Shown piece after piece: positions 23,926-35,890 of a DNA stretch of 64,000 nt. Where the stretch lies: the NCBI GenBank assembly GCA_964030785.1, contig OZ034971.1, positions 38,058,304-38,122,303 on the forward strand, in the 5' to 3' direction. Within the stretch, counting starts at the first letter, position 1; the number at the start of each line of letters is the position of its first letter. Both the position numbers and the translations under genes were made by a program. The notes under the pieces are model-generated. The model was not told the origin of the DNA and made no database searches. It saw only the letters and a list, made by a program, of their open reading frames with translations. Source of the DNA: Siderastrea siderea (Eukaryota > Cnidaria > Anthozoa > Scleractinia > Rhizangiidae).

Positions 23926-26900
23926 ACAGGTGTCAGAATACTTCTGGAGTGTCAAAATACTTTTGGAGTACAGGATAATATTCGTACAATGCGCTGTTGC
24001 ACGGTTATTATGCGTACTGTTCGTGTCACTTCAGTATATTAACCGTAGACTACCGTGTCCTACGTATATTATACTGGAAAGCTGCCACTTACGGTTATTA
24101 CGCGCGCAACATACGAATAATAACCAGTGAAAGTACGGTTAATATCCGTATGTGACGTAGTTTTCAGGTTGTTATTCGTACCTGTACGAAAGTTTGTCGA
24201 GAAGAATTTTTCGAGCTTCAGCCGCCATTACAGAAAAAAATGTTGAGGCTTAAAACGGCAAACCTGATGAAATTTTCTTCAAAAAAGTTATCTAGTTGAA
24301 GACATTTCCCCTAAAACATTCCGTTAAGCGAGATTAAAACCGAACAGTTTCTCTCAACGAGCGGTATGTGCCAAAAGTTCTACTTTCCGCAGCGATCGAT
24401 GCGAAGCCATATTCCAGCGATCGAGTTCGATGTTTATGAATTCAAACGCTTGTCACATTCGAAGTACGCTAGGAAAATATTTCACAGGCTTCAAACACAA
24501 ATAAAACAAGAACCACGGATCTACTGGTTCAGCGAAGCCGCTGCCTTTCATAATGATACGAAATTAATTTCGATCTATTTCACAACGCGAAATGAACAAC
24601 TTCGCGGCAGTGCCCGAGAGGCGGTACTGTGCAGACGTCGAAGGAATAGAATGATCATTAATAAAATTGTTTTAAATATTTTCGCAGTGTTCTTGCGATA
24701 CACAGCGTCTAAGGAAGATCCTATTCCAAATGGAAAAGGAAAAAAGTGAGGTGTTTCGGAAGGCTCTCTCCAATAAAAGATAAGTTATGTTTTTCCTTAA
24801 GAATGTGGAAATCGACTCGGGTAAACAAAGTGCAACGCGCTGCCCGGCTGTCGGCACTGTATGGGATTTTGCGGATAAAACTTTTTTAAGAAAACCGCCT
24901 GCTTGTCAACGGAGAAAAGTTTTAGTTGATTTATTTTAACACCTGGACTGTAATGATTGAAAATAAAACAAAGTTTCACTGACAAATTCACATTTTCCAT
25001 CATGAGCAATTCATTCGGACAAACTCTGCAAATTGACTCTCGAACTGAAATTGGCAGTCAACTCGGAGATGCGAAGAGTTTTATATTACGCATTTTCAGT
25101 TTATTAACCCGAAAATGCGTACAGCGTACGGTTCATAACTGTGCCTAGCTTCGTTTCGGGTTACTAGCCGTTCACGGAACCAAAGTCGACAAACTGAGTC
25201 GCAGAGGCATTTCCCCAAATGTTTACTGATACGGGGAAAAGATCGAGCTAGGGAGGTTTGCAAGCGTGTGAATCCGAATATGCAAAACAAAATAAACGTG
25301 TTTTCAAGGAAAGGGAGGTCTTTCTTGCCTCGGAGATTATTACGTCGGGGGAAATATCTTATCGATTTTCGAAAATGAAAAACCAGGAGCGGCAGAGTTG
25401 ATTCAAAGGCAGCTTGTAATTGTCAATCCACTTCGCGGAAAATTGAAATCTTTACCACAGAGCAGATTCGACAGGAAAATTTGAGATTGTTTCTCGATAG
25501 TTTCAGTTTGATGCAGTTTACTCCTAGGGTCATTGCATGATCTTTGGAATACAATGCACTTTCAGTAGAAGAGCAAACCGATGTTGCAGGCTTTTCCGTG
25601 TTGTTTTCATTGAAAGTATTTAGTCCAGAGATTATGCAAATTTTACTTGAAATTGACTGACAGCCGTGTCACGCAACGAGCGAGGATTTCGATTCGTGAC
25701 CAGTAGCTTTTGAAACTCGTGGAGTTTTCACCAAAAGAAAAAAACCATCCGGCAAAATCATGTACCTAAAACATTCTGACAACTGCAACGATGCCTTTTT
25801 TCACCAAAGGTGGTTATTTTCCAACAGTGAAATGCGAATGTAATCCTTCCAAATATTTACAAGTTCCATATTTTGTCACGTACGTTACTGAGCACACCGG
25901 CTAAAATTCAGAGCTTTCTTCTCTGGAAAATAAGGAGAGGTTTGCACTGAAAAAGTTTTACATATATATTTAAGTTTGGAGACCAAGCGCCAGCTGGCAT
26001 CGCCTATGAAATTTGTAGCAAACAGGCTGTGACTTGAGAGTGCATGTGAAGGCTAGCGTGCTTGTGTAGGGTTGCAATCCTATTATTACGGTAATACAAC
26101 TTGATGTGCGGCTTACTTTACAGTTTTTCGGACTTCAAAAACCACTGTCACAGGATTATCACGAAACCTGCAAGGACACTTTATAGGAGCAAATATGCTT
26201 ACAGGCTCGAGCTCGAAGAAAAAAAAGCATGGTGCTTCAATATGCACGGCCAGTCCTTTTTTGGCCCCAAATTATCCGACACGACCGCTTATTCTGAATC
26301 TCATGTTGAAACTATAAAAACTGCTGACGCTTTCACAATAATCATTAGATTAAAATATACCAGACTACTTAACAAATACGTCAAATGAATCAGTAAGCTT
26401 ATGTCTCGAGCGGCAAATTGTATTGTGAGTGGGAAAAGTCAAATAGGAATAATTCAGCGGCCTATTAAAACAATATAATTTAAACGGCTTTTAAAAACCC
26501 TCAACCGCATTTTTCGAGATAAACTGCAAAACTGAGTACACCACAAACTCAAAGTCATTTTGGTGCTTTATTTAAACTAAAACTGAAGTCGATAAAAATG
26601 AGCTCACCTCAGTTTGGTATGTCATAATCAGCGGGACTGCGCATCCATAAATCAAATGAAACCTCCGCAAATAAGCTTGTTTTTCAAGTCTTGCCCTTTA
26701 AATAGTTCTGTGAGGTTGTGTTGAACTGCCATCAGTGATTTGACTTGATCTGTGAACAAATTCTCTCCTTAGCCATGAGAGGATCTCTGGCAGTAAACCT
26801 TGGCAATAGATTTGCGTATTGACTATTTTCAACACAAATGGATTTATAAAGCTCCATTCATGTACATGCTGTATATTCACGGCCGGTTTCTTTGTAGAAA

Positions 26901-27373
26901 TGTATTGGGAATTGACGTGGAGATTTCACTCGCCGACTCTTACTCGCTTCAATCCAAAGCTTTTAGTGAAGCACGTGGAGTTTTCCCACAGAAATGGTGC
27001 AGCACATCAATGAGACGACAATGATGTAAAAAATTTAAAAAAACAAACGTTCTCACTGCAGTAAAAGTTTCCCGGTCGGATCGATTTTAACTTCACACGT
27101 AAACCTCCAAACTCCCCATGGTAATCGGGACGCACCACCAGGATGTACGAAATACTAAATTCAAAGCTTTGAAAACTCTTCTCAAACCTCGACCAAGTTT
27201 GGCAGATTCAGGCGCGTCCTTAGTGACCAATTACAGAGCGCGCTGTCAACGTGTGTCAATCAACACGACAGTGATGTGTTTTCGAACGAACTGTTGCGCG
27301 CGAATAAATAAACCAATCACACGCATTTAAGCTGGCTACAGAAGTTTATTTAGTGACAGGCATCCCGAAAAGG
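23926..27373. repeat. Left inverted arm of the 11.7-kb element
   Basis: The first 280 bases carry repeated short motifs: two GTGTCA(G/A)AATACTT(C/T)TGGAG units, then several copies of CGGTTATTA, TAATAACC and TATTCGTAC in both orientations. Frames of 127 codons (24366-24749), 95 codons (26101-26388) and 74 codons (26800-27024) recur in the other arm. Apart from recurring there, they have no recognised domain and no evident splice structure. Their persistence reflects the recency of the duplication rather than proven coding. Confidence 0.85.
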
Positions 27374-27652
27374 GATTGTCGGCATAGCTGTACGGGTAAA
27401 AAGGGTGAGTGTACGAAGCGCTCTCAACAAACAACAATCAAGACTGACTGTACTGTACGATTAATAAGCGTGAGTAAAGGAAGAGCGCTCAACACTCGAG
27501 TAGAAGGCTTGTTTGTATTGTCCGAGTGCTAAGCGTGACTGTACAGACTGCCTCAGAAAACGACCATCAAGCTTCACTGTATTGGACGGCTAAGAAGTGT
27601 TAGAGTTCGAAGAGCACTAAGCAGTCGAGGAAGAGGATTGTCTGTATTGTAA

Positions 27653-27815
27653 TAATAATTTATAATGACTTTATTAACGTGTCAAGCAAAAATCTAGCAG
27701 AGGGGATTCCCCACTGCTAATAGAGGACACCTAGCTTTCTAAAATACAATCTAAAAATACAAAAACGAACTAGAAACTACTAAGAGTTAGAATTAAAAAC
27801 TACTAATGATAATTG
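27653..27815 (-). mobile_element. 3' end of a CR1/L2-like LINE
   Basis: On the minus strand the segment ends in TTAATAAAGTCATTATAA followed by an ATT-rich tail, a common end for CR1/L2-like LINEs. It interrupts a degenerate 65-bp repeat unit. The bases ATTGT occur on both sides, compatible with a short target duplication. Confidence 0.45.
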
Positions 27816-29102
27816 TACAAGTAATAGGCGTGAGTGTGCGAATTGCCCTCAAGAATCACACAACAGGCTTGTGTGTATTGTACGAATATTAAGCGTGAGT
27901 GTGCGAGGGACTGTCAACAGTCGCACAACAGGCTTGTCTGTATTGTACGAGTACTAGCGGTGAGTCTGCAGAGTGCTCACAACAGGCTAAGTGTACGAGT
28001 AACAAGCGTGAGTGTGCAAAGAGCTCTCAACAATCCTACAGCAGGCTTGTGTGTATTGTACGAGTAATAACCGTAAGAGTGCGAAGCGCGCTCAACAATC
28101 GTGGAACAGGCTTGTGTGTATTGTACGAGTAATAACCGTAAGTGTGCGAAGCGTTCTCAACAATCGTGGAACAGGCTTGTGTGTAGTGTACGAGTACTAA
28201 CCGTAAGTGTGCGAAGCGTTCTCAACAATTGTACAACAAGCTTGTCTGTAGTATACGAGTAACAACCGTAAGTGTGCGAAGCGTTCTCAACAATTGTACA
28301 ACAAGCTTGTCTGTAGTATACGAGTAACAACCGTAAGTGTGCGAAGCGTTCTCAACAATTGTACAACAGGCTTGTGAGTATTGTACGAGTAATAACCGTA
28401 AGTGTGCGAAGCGTGCTTAACAATCGTGGAACACGTTTGTATGTATTTTACGAGCAATAACAGTAAGTGTGCGAAGCGTGCTCAACAATCGTGGAACAGG
28501 CTTGTGGGTATTGTACGAGTAATAACCGTAAGTGTGCGAAGCGTTCTCAACAATTGTACAACAGGCTTGTCTGTATTGTACGAGTAATAACCGTAGGTGT
28601 GCGAAGCACGCTCAACAATCGTGAAACAGGCTTGTATGTATTGTACGAGTAATAACAGTAAGTGTGCGAAGCGTGCTCAACAATCGTGGAACAGGTTTGT
28701 GTGTATTGTATGAGTAATAACAGTAAGTGTGCGAAGCGTGCTCAACAATTCTACAACAGGCTTGTCTGTATTGTACGAGCAACAACCGTAAGTGTGCGAA
28801 GCGTGCTTAACAGCCGTAGAACAGGCTTGTGTGTATTGTACGAGTAATAACCATGTGTGAAGCGTGCTCAACAATCGTGGAACAGACTTGTGTGTATTGT
28901 ACGAGTAATAACCGTAAGTGTGCGAAGCGTTCTCAACAATCGTGCAGTAGGCTTGTGTGTAGTATTGTACGAGTAATAACCGTAAGTGTGCGAAGCGTTC
29001 TCAACAATCGTGCAACAGGCTTGTGTGTATTGTACGAGTAATAACCGTAAGTGTGCGAAGCGTTCTCAACAATAGTACAACAGGCTTGTGTGTATTGTAC
29101 GA
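27816..29102. repeat. 65-bp minisatellite, main array
   Basis: About twenty head-to-tail units with a period of 65 bases. Each holds CGAGTAATAACCGTAAGTG, GCGAAGCGTTCTCAACAAT and CAGGCTTGTGTGTATTGTA. Units at the left edge (from about 27374) are degenerate and the central ones nearly identical. Overlapping frames of 60-75 codons spaced at multiples of 65 are repeat artefacts. Confidence 0.95.
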
Positions 29103-29514
29103 CACTCTAAAACCCGATTTCTTAATTTAAGGACAAAAAATTCTTATTATTTTCCGGTAGTAAGGGCAAATTGTTTCTTATTTTTAAGTTCTTAATTTCC
29201 AAACTTTTCTTAATTTTAGCCAAATTTCTCAAAATAAGAATCCCCTAACATAAGAAAAATCCTACAAATTATATTGTTTTAAACTCAGCGAAAGAGTCAT
29301 GTTTACTTGATTTCAGGTCAATTCTGTTCTCAATTCAAGAAACAAAAATGTCCGCTACGATCGTGCGGTACTAGTTCTTCGATCTAAATAAAGATGTGTG
29401 AGTTCAAAAAAGATTTCACATTTAAGAACGGGAAAGAAAACAAATAATAAAAGTCGCTCAAATTACAAAAAAAAAAAGAAAAAAAAAAAAGAAAAGAAAA
29501 ATAAGACCTACCGA

Positions 29515-29575
29515 CCTGACTCGAACCCGTCTCTTCAGAATTGAAGTCGCCCGTGTTAACCACTCGACAAATATG
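29515..29575 (-). other. tRNA-like (SINE-type) remnant
   Basis: The minus strand reads GTCGAGTGGTTAACACGGG (A-box-like) and, 21 bases later, GGGTTCGAGTC (B-box-like). The T stem does not pair properly, so this is not a working tRNA gene. It may be the head of a tRNA-derived SINE. Confidence 0.3.
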
Positions 29576-30024
29576 CGCTCGCATGCTGATTTCATTTAAA
29601 AATTGGTATAAAACGAACTAATATCGATCTTTAATGCCGGAAACAACACGGCAAATGACTTCTGTTTGTTCATGTGCAATCGCACGAGGCTGGATGCTTC
29701 AAGAAAAACGAGAGAATTCTCACTGTTTTCTCACGGATGACTCTTGTTTGCGAGGTTTGTAAGCATTCTTGGTTTGGAGGGAGTATTGCCTTCTTTGCTG
29801 CGCGTGTTCCATCGCCAAGTCGAGCGAAGTGCGTGTCGAGAAAGCCAGCACGTTGTTATTTTAAGACGACGATTAAGACACGATCATACTAATTCTTATA
29901 ATAAGAATTTTTTCTTCTTTTTGCGCCTTAGATTTAAGATCAAATTTGTTCCTTAAATGAAGTTTAAAATCAAGATCACATTTCTTAATTTCGTGTCATA
30001 GTTTTGAGAAAAAAATTATTCTTA

Positions 30025-30437
30025 GGGGCTGTTTACATGGAGGGAGGAAGATCCTAGCACTAGGAAGATCCTAGAAGGCGAAACAAATTCTCGTTTGGTT
30101 TACATGCAGAAATTTCGGTTGGGGTGGTTGCTGGAAATCAAATAAAACTGTCGGCCTTTAGCAGCTGAACGCCCGGCCGCCGCCATATTTGTTTTTCTGT
30201 CCCTAGAACTAGGATCTTCCGAGCGAAGGTAGTTTACATGGTGCTAGGATCTTCCTAGCGCTAGGATCTTCCTATCTCTCAGCTAGGAAGATCCTAGCGC
30301 TAGAAAGATCCTAGCGCTAGGGCCAAGTACAACATTTTGCATGTAAACTGAATACAGAAAACATATGGCGCTAGGATGATCCGCCTTCTAGGATCTTCCT
30401 AGCGCTAGGATCTTCCTCCCCCCATGTAAACAGCCCC
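30025..30437. mobile_element. Harbinger-like MITE nested in the CACTA-like element
   Basis: The inverted ends are GGGGCTGTTTACATGG, flanked by TTA on both sides (30022-30024 and 30438-30440). Inside are many palindromic copies of CTAGGATCTTCCTAG and AGCGCTAGGAT. A 3-bp TTA duplication and GGGGC ends are typical of PIF/Harbinger MITEs. Length is 413 bases. Confidence 0.8.
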
Positions 30438-31458
30438 TTAAAACTAGTAGTAATCGCAGATTAGTGGAGTGCGTTCGACTGGAACCCTTGTCGACACCGA
30501 AATTAGGGAAAGAAAGAGTCTGCTCAGCTTTCTGATCTTTCTCGACCCTCGGTTGTTATCAGTTGATATATTTTCAATAGAAAATCGAAATTGTCAGATA
30601 TGAAATACATGTAATGCGTGACATAAGTTATTTTTCAGGCGGACATATTTAGTTACATGACCGCTTGTATGTACTCATCGAAAGTTTCACGTGTAAATAC
30701 AGAATTAAACTGAAATGTTACAACTACCGTTGAACTCTTTACCTTTGATAACCTCCTAAACTATTCGCGCAATGGTCCTCTCAACCTCTTTTAGTTCGCA
30801 GCTTCGTTGATAAACGTCGATTTCCGAAATAAGCAGACAACGCGATTTCTAAATTCAAAAGTGGCAGCATGGACATTACACAAAACTTCGAGAGTGACTC
30901 GCCAAGGCATTGCTCGAGAGAGAAATGATTTAAGTATGAAGTAAATTTAAATAGCGTGTTTCTTTCACGGACACATAAATTTGAATGTTGTTTGCCGAGT
31001 GGTTCTTCATCGAAGGCGAGAAGGTTGGAATGCCAACTGAACGGCGAACTGCAGGTTGACATATGTACCAAGCAGTCGTGCATACTTCTCTAAGACTTCG
31101 ATCAAGGATTTACAGTAACTCCTTGGGCGAAAGGTTGCTTTTTCGAACCTGGAACTTCCCTCGTTCGAAACAAGCTTCTTGCGAGGTCATATGGTTCCAT
31201 GATAGCGAGTCAAAGTATGCACCAGTTCCCGGCCGACGTTATGCCCCTGCAAAAATCTTCGGGGGGGGGGGGGGGCTAAATTGGTGTCCGTCCATCCATC
31301 CATCCACTACAGAGAAAATCTCGATTTCACTCCGGCCGGGATTAGGGTTGCGTTCTCCTATCGTCGAACGCAATCAAGGTTACATTTCCTAATTTGAGAA
31401 TGTCAGAACTAAAAACAAGGAATGGTTATCTTAATTCAAAAATCCTAGTTTTAGAGTG

Positions 31459-31860
31459 CGAGTAATAACCGTAAGTGTGCGAAGCGTTCTCAACAATCGT
31501 GCAACAGGCTTGTCTGTTTTTACGAGTAATAATCGAAAGTGTCCGAAGCGTGCTTAACAATCGTGGAACAGGCTTGTATGTATTGTACGAGTAATAACTG
31601 TGAGTGTGCGAAGGTCGCTCAACAATCGCACAACAAACTTTTTTTTTTTACGAGTAATAACCGTGAGTGTGCGAAGCGTGCTCAACAGCCATGGAACAGG
31701 CTTGTGTGTATTGTACGAGTAATAACCGTAAGTGTGCGAAGGTCGCTCAACAATCGCACAACAAGCTTATCTGTATTTACGAGAAATAACCGTGAGTGTG
31801 CGAAGGTCGCTTAATAACGGTGCAACAGGCTTTTGTGTATTGTACGAGTTTAAGCGTACG
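31459..31860. repeat. 65-bp minisatellite, right part of the array
   Basis: About six further units, separated from the main array only by the CACTA-like insertion. They are more diverged (TCGCTCAACAATCGCACAAC variants). Past about 31845 a monomer is followed by an inverted monomer, forming a hairpin to about 31938. Confidence 0.9.
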
Positions 31861-31942
31861 AAGTCTTCTCAACAATCGCGCTTAAAGCCTTTTGTGCGAT
31901 TGTTGAAAGCGTTTCGTACACTCGCGCTTATTACTTGTAAAA

Positions 31943-31974
31943 TCAGAAACTCATAAGGACTTGTGAGTTTCTGG
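31943..31974. mobile_element. 32-bp palindromic micro-element flanked by TAAAA
   Basis: The stretch starts TCAGAAACTCATAAGGACTT and ends GTGAGTTTCTGG, directly between TAAAA (31938-31942) and TAAAA (31975-31979). Its first 20 bases equal the end of the 1.16-kb element at 35891-37048, which has the same flanks. It looks like both termini of that family with nearly everything internal deleted. Confidence 0.5.
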
Positions 31975-32226
31975 TAAAATACAGCCGAGCCTTTGCGTGT
32001 GTATAGAGGAATTCGCTTAATCGCTCTGATCATCCGAAAAAAGAAAAGCGACTAATGCTCGGCAAAATCGAAGCGAATTCCCGGAATTGATCCGCTTTCT
32101 TTCTTGCTTGAAGAAACGCCGACACCGTTTTTTTGAAAACGTTTTTTCAAAAAAGAATTTGAAAAGTGAAAAGATGCAGAAGGTACATTGCCCGTAAATT
32201 GTTAAATGCAAAATCTGGCCGAACTA

Positions 32227-35200
32227 CCTTTTCGGGATGCCTGTCACTCAATAAACTTCTGTAGCCTGCTTAAATGCGTGTGATTGGTTTATTTATTCGT
32301 GCGCAACAGTTCGTTCGAAAACACATCACTGTCATATTGATTGACACATTTTGACAGCGAGCTCTGTAATTGGTCACTAAGGACGCGCCTGAATCTGCCA
32401 AACTTGGTCGAGGTTTGAGAAAAGTTTTCAAAGCTTTGAATTTAGTATTTCATTCATTCTGGTGGTGCGTCCCGATTACCACGGGGAGTTTGGAGGTTTA
32501 TGTGTGAAGTTAAAATCGATCCGACCGGGAAACTTTTACTGCAGTGAGAACGTTTGTTTTTTTTAATTTTTTACATCATTGTCGTCTCATTGATGTGCTG
32601 CACCATTTCTGTGGGAAAACTCCACGTGCTTCACTAAAAGCTTTGGATTGAAGCGAGTAAGAGTCGGCGAGTGAAATCTCCACGTCAATTCCCAATACAT
32701 TTCTACAAAGAAACCGGCCGTGAATATACAGCATGTACATGAATGGAGCTTTATAAATCCATTTGTGTTGAAAATAGTCAATACGCAAATCTATTGCCAA
32801 GGTTTACTGCCAGAGATCCTCTCATGGCTAAGGAGAGAATTTGTTCACAGATCAAGTCAAATCACTGATGGCAGTTCAACACAACCTCACAGAACTATTT
32901 AAAGGGCAAGACTTGAAAAACAAGCTTATTTGCGGAGGTTTCATTTGATTTATGGATGCGCAGTCCCGCTGATTATGACATACCAAACTGAGGTGAGCTC
33001 ATTTTTATCGACTTCAGTTTTAGTTTAAATAAAGCACCAAAATGACTTTGAGTTTGTGGTGTACTCAGTTTTGCAGTTTATCTCGAAAAATGCGGTTGAG
33101 GGTTTTTAAAAGCCGTTTAAATTATATTGTTTTAATAGGCCGCTGAATTATTCCTATTTGACTTTCCCACTCACAATACAATTTGCCGCTCGAGACATAA
33201 GCTTACTGATTCATTTGACGTATTTGTTAAGTAGTCTGGTATATTTTAATCTAATGATTATTGTGAAAGCGTCAGCAGTTTTTATAGTTTCAACATGAGA
33301 TTCAGAATAAGCGGTCGTGTCGGATAATTTGGGGCCAAAAAAGGACTGGCCGTGCATATTGAAGCACCATGCTTTTTTTTCTTCGAGCTCGAGCCTGTAA
33401 GCATATTTGCTCCTATAAAGTGTCCTTGCAGGTTTCGTGATAATCCTGTGACAGTGGTTTTTGAAGTCCGAAAAACTGTAAAGTAAGCCGCACATCAAGT
33501 TGTATTACCGTAATAATAGGATTGCAACCCTACACAAGCACGCTAGCCTTCACATGCACTCTCAAGTCACAGCCTGTTTGCTACAAATTTCATAGGCGAT
33601 GCCAGCTGGCGCTTGGTCTCCAAACTTAAATATATATGTAAAACTTTTTCAGTGCAAACCTCTCCTTATTTTCCAGAGAAGAAAGCTCTGAATTTTAGCC
33701 GGTGTGCTCAGTAACGTACGTGACAAAATATGGAACTTGTAAATATTTGGAAGGATTACATTCGCATTTCACTGGGTTGGAAAATAACCACCTTTGGTGA
33801 AAAAAGGCATCGTTGCAGTTGTCAGAATGTTTTAGGTACATGATTTTGCCGGATGGTTTTTTTCTTTTGGTGAAAACTCCACGAGTTTCAAAAGCTACTG
33901 GTCACGAATCGAAATCCTCGCTCGTTGCGTGACACGGCTGTCAGTCAATTTCAAGTAAAATTTGCATAATCTCTGGACTAAATACTTTCAATGAAAACAA
34001 CACGGAAAAGCCTGCAACATCGGTTTGCTCTTCTACTGAAAGTGCATTGTATGCAATGACCCTAGGAGTAAACTGCATCAAACTGAAACTATCGAGAAAC
34101 TATCTCAAATTTTCCTGTCGAATCTGCTCTGTGGTAAAGATTTCAATTTTCCGCGAAGTGGATTGACAATTACAAGCTGCCTTTGAATCAACTCTGCTGC
34201 TCCTGGATTTTCATTTTCGAAAATCGATAAGATATTTCCCCCGACGTAATAATCTCCGAGGCAAGAAAGACCTCCCTTTCCTTGAAAACACGTTTATTTT
34301 GTTTTGCATATTCGGATTCACACGCTTGCAAACCTCCCTAGCTCGATCTTTTCCCCGTATCAGTAAACATTTGGGGAAATGCCTCTGCGACTCAGTTTGT
34401 CGACTTTGGTTCCGTGAACGGCTAGTAACCTGAAACGAAGCTAGGCACAGTTATGAACCGTACGCTGTACGTATTTTCGGGTTAATAAACTGAAAATGCG
34501 TAATATAAAACTCTTCGCATCTCCGAGTTGACTGCCAATTTCAGTTCGAGAGTCAATTTGCAGAGTTTGTCCGAATGAATTGCTCATGATGGAAAATGTG
34601 AATTTGTCAGTGAAACTTTGTTTTATTTTCAATCATTACAGTCCAGGTGTTAAAATAAATCAACTAAAACTTTTCTCCGTTGACAAGCAGGCGGTTTTCT
34701 TAAAAAAAGTTTTATCCGCAAAATCCCATACAGTGCCGACAGCCGGGCAGCGCGTTGCACTTTGTTTACACGAGTCGATTTCCACATTCTTAAGGAAAAA
34801 CATAACTTATCTTTTATTGGAGAGAGCCTTCCGAAACACCTCACTTTTTTCCTTTTCCATTTGGAATAGGATCTTCCTTAGACGCTGTATATTGCAAGAA
34901 CACTGCGAAAATATTTAAAACAATTTTATTAATGATCATTCTATTCCTTCGACATCTGCACAGTACTGCCTCTCGGGCACTGCCGCGAAGTTGTTCATTT
35001 CGCGTTGTGAAATAGATCGAAATTAATTTCGTATCATTATGAAAGGCAGCGGCTTCGCTGAACCAGTAGATCCGTGGTTCTTGTTTTATTTGTGTTTGAA
35101 GCCTGTGAAATATTTTCCTAGCGTACTTCGAATGTGACAAGCGTTTGAATTCATAAACATCGAACTCGATCGCTGGAATATGGCTTCGCATCGATCGCTG

Positions 35201-35664
35201 CGGAAAGTAGAACTTTTGGCACATACCGCTCGTTGAGAGAAACTGTTCGGTTTTACTCTCGCTTAACGGAATGTTTTAGGGGAAATGTCTTCAACTAGAT
35301 AACTTTTTTGAAGAAAATTTCATCAGGTTTGCCGTTTTAAGCCTCAACATTTTTTTCTGTAATGGCGGCTGAAGCTCGAAAAATTCTTCTCGACAAACTT
35401 TCGTACAGGTACGAATAACAACCTGAAAACTACGTCACATACGGATATTAACCGTACTTTCACTGGTTATTATTCGTATGTTGCGCGCGTAATAACCGTA
35501 AGCGGCAGCTTTCCAGTATAATATACGTAGGACACGGTAGTCTACGGTTAATATACTGAAGTGACACGAACAGTACGCATAATAACCGTACAACAGCGCA
35601 TTGTACGAATATTATCCTGTACTCCAAAAGTATTTTGACACTCCAGAAGTATTCTGACACCTGT
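32227..35664. repeat. Right inverted arm of the 11.7-kb element
   Basis: Reverse complement of 23926-27373 with scattered substitutions and few indels. The pairing breaks at CCCGAAAAGG (27373 and 32227), where the core begins. Confidence 0.85.
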
Positions 35665-35890
35665 TCCTAATTTTTGAAGTGAAAAGGATAAAAGGTATTC
35701 TCGTTTATTTCAATTGGTTTTAAGCTTAAATTAAATAATAAACCTTCAACTAAAAAATGCGCCGTATCATCGATAGGGCTATTTCTCCGGGATTTGCCTT
35801 GTCTTTAAAGCTCCGGGGTCTTATATTATCTGTAGTCAAGCAAAGTGGATGTTTTGAAAGCTTTTTGCGCGCAATTGAGAAAGAATAAAA

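Larger units (their letters stand above)
29103..31458. mobile_element. CACTA-like element inserted in the minisatellite
   Basis: The inverted ends start CACTCTAAAAC. The flanking 3 bases are CGA on both sides (29100-29102 and 31459-31461). The repeat consensus TGTACGAGTAAT supplies the empty site, so the 3-bp duplication is secure. A CACT start plus a 3-bp duplication points to the CACTA/EnSpm (CMC) group. Multiple TTCTTAATTT/AAATAAGAA motifs near the left end look like subterminal repeats. No transposase is visible. It carries a nested MITE and a C/G-homopolymer patch at about 31260-31276. Confidence 0.75.
23926..35664. mobile_element. 11.7-kb fold-back DNA transposon with 3.4-kb inverted arms
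   Basis: The ends read ACAGGTGTCAG and, inverted, the same sequence, directly flanked by the 6-base duplication TCCTAA (23920-23925 and 35665-35670). The arms are 23926-27373 and 35664-32227, about 98-99% alike by eye: whole reading frames recur with one or two substitutions. The core (27374-32226) is mainly a 65-bp minisatellite plus younger insertions. No transposase motif was recognised in arms or core, so the element is probably non-autonomous. A 6-bp duplication with long arms recalls Polinton/Maverick elements, but those start with AG and carry capsid, integrase and polymerase genes not seen here. A 4-bp reading (CCTA with ends AACAGG) is also possible. The superfamily is left open. Confidence 0.85.

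Noticed and set aside
24366..24749. 127-codon frame present in both arms of the 11.7-kb element, considered as a gene
   Set aside because: No recognised domain or splice context; conservation is explained by near-identity of the whole arms.
27834..29041. Many 60-77-codon frames with similar cysteine-containing peptides, resembling a repeat protein
   Set aside because: They are the 65-bp minisatellite read in three frames; 65 is not a multiple of 3, so no continuous repeat protein exists.
27374..29102. Regular repeat array considered as CRISPR
   Set aside because: Units are contiguous 65-bp tandem repeats without unique spacers, and the DNA is eukaryotic.
23926..35664. Identification of the fold-back as a Polinton/Maverick
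   Set aside because: The 6-bp duplication fits, but the termini are not AG...CT and no polymerase, integrase, protease or capsid frame is present.
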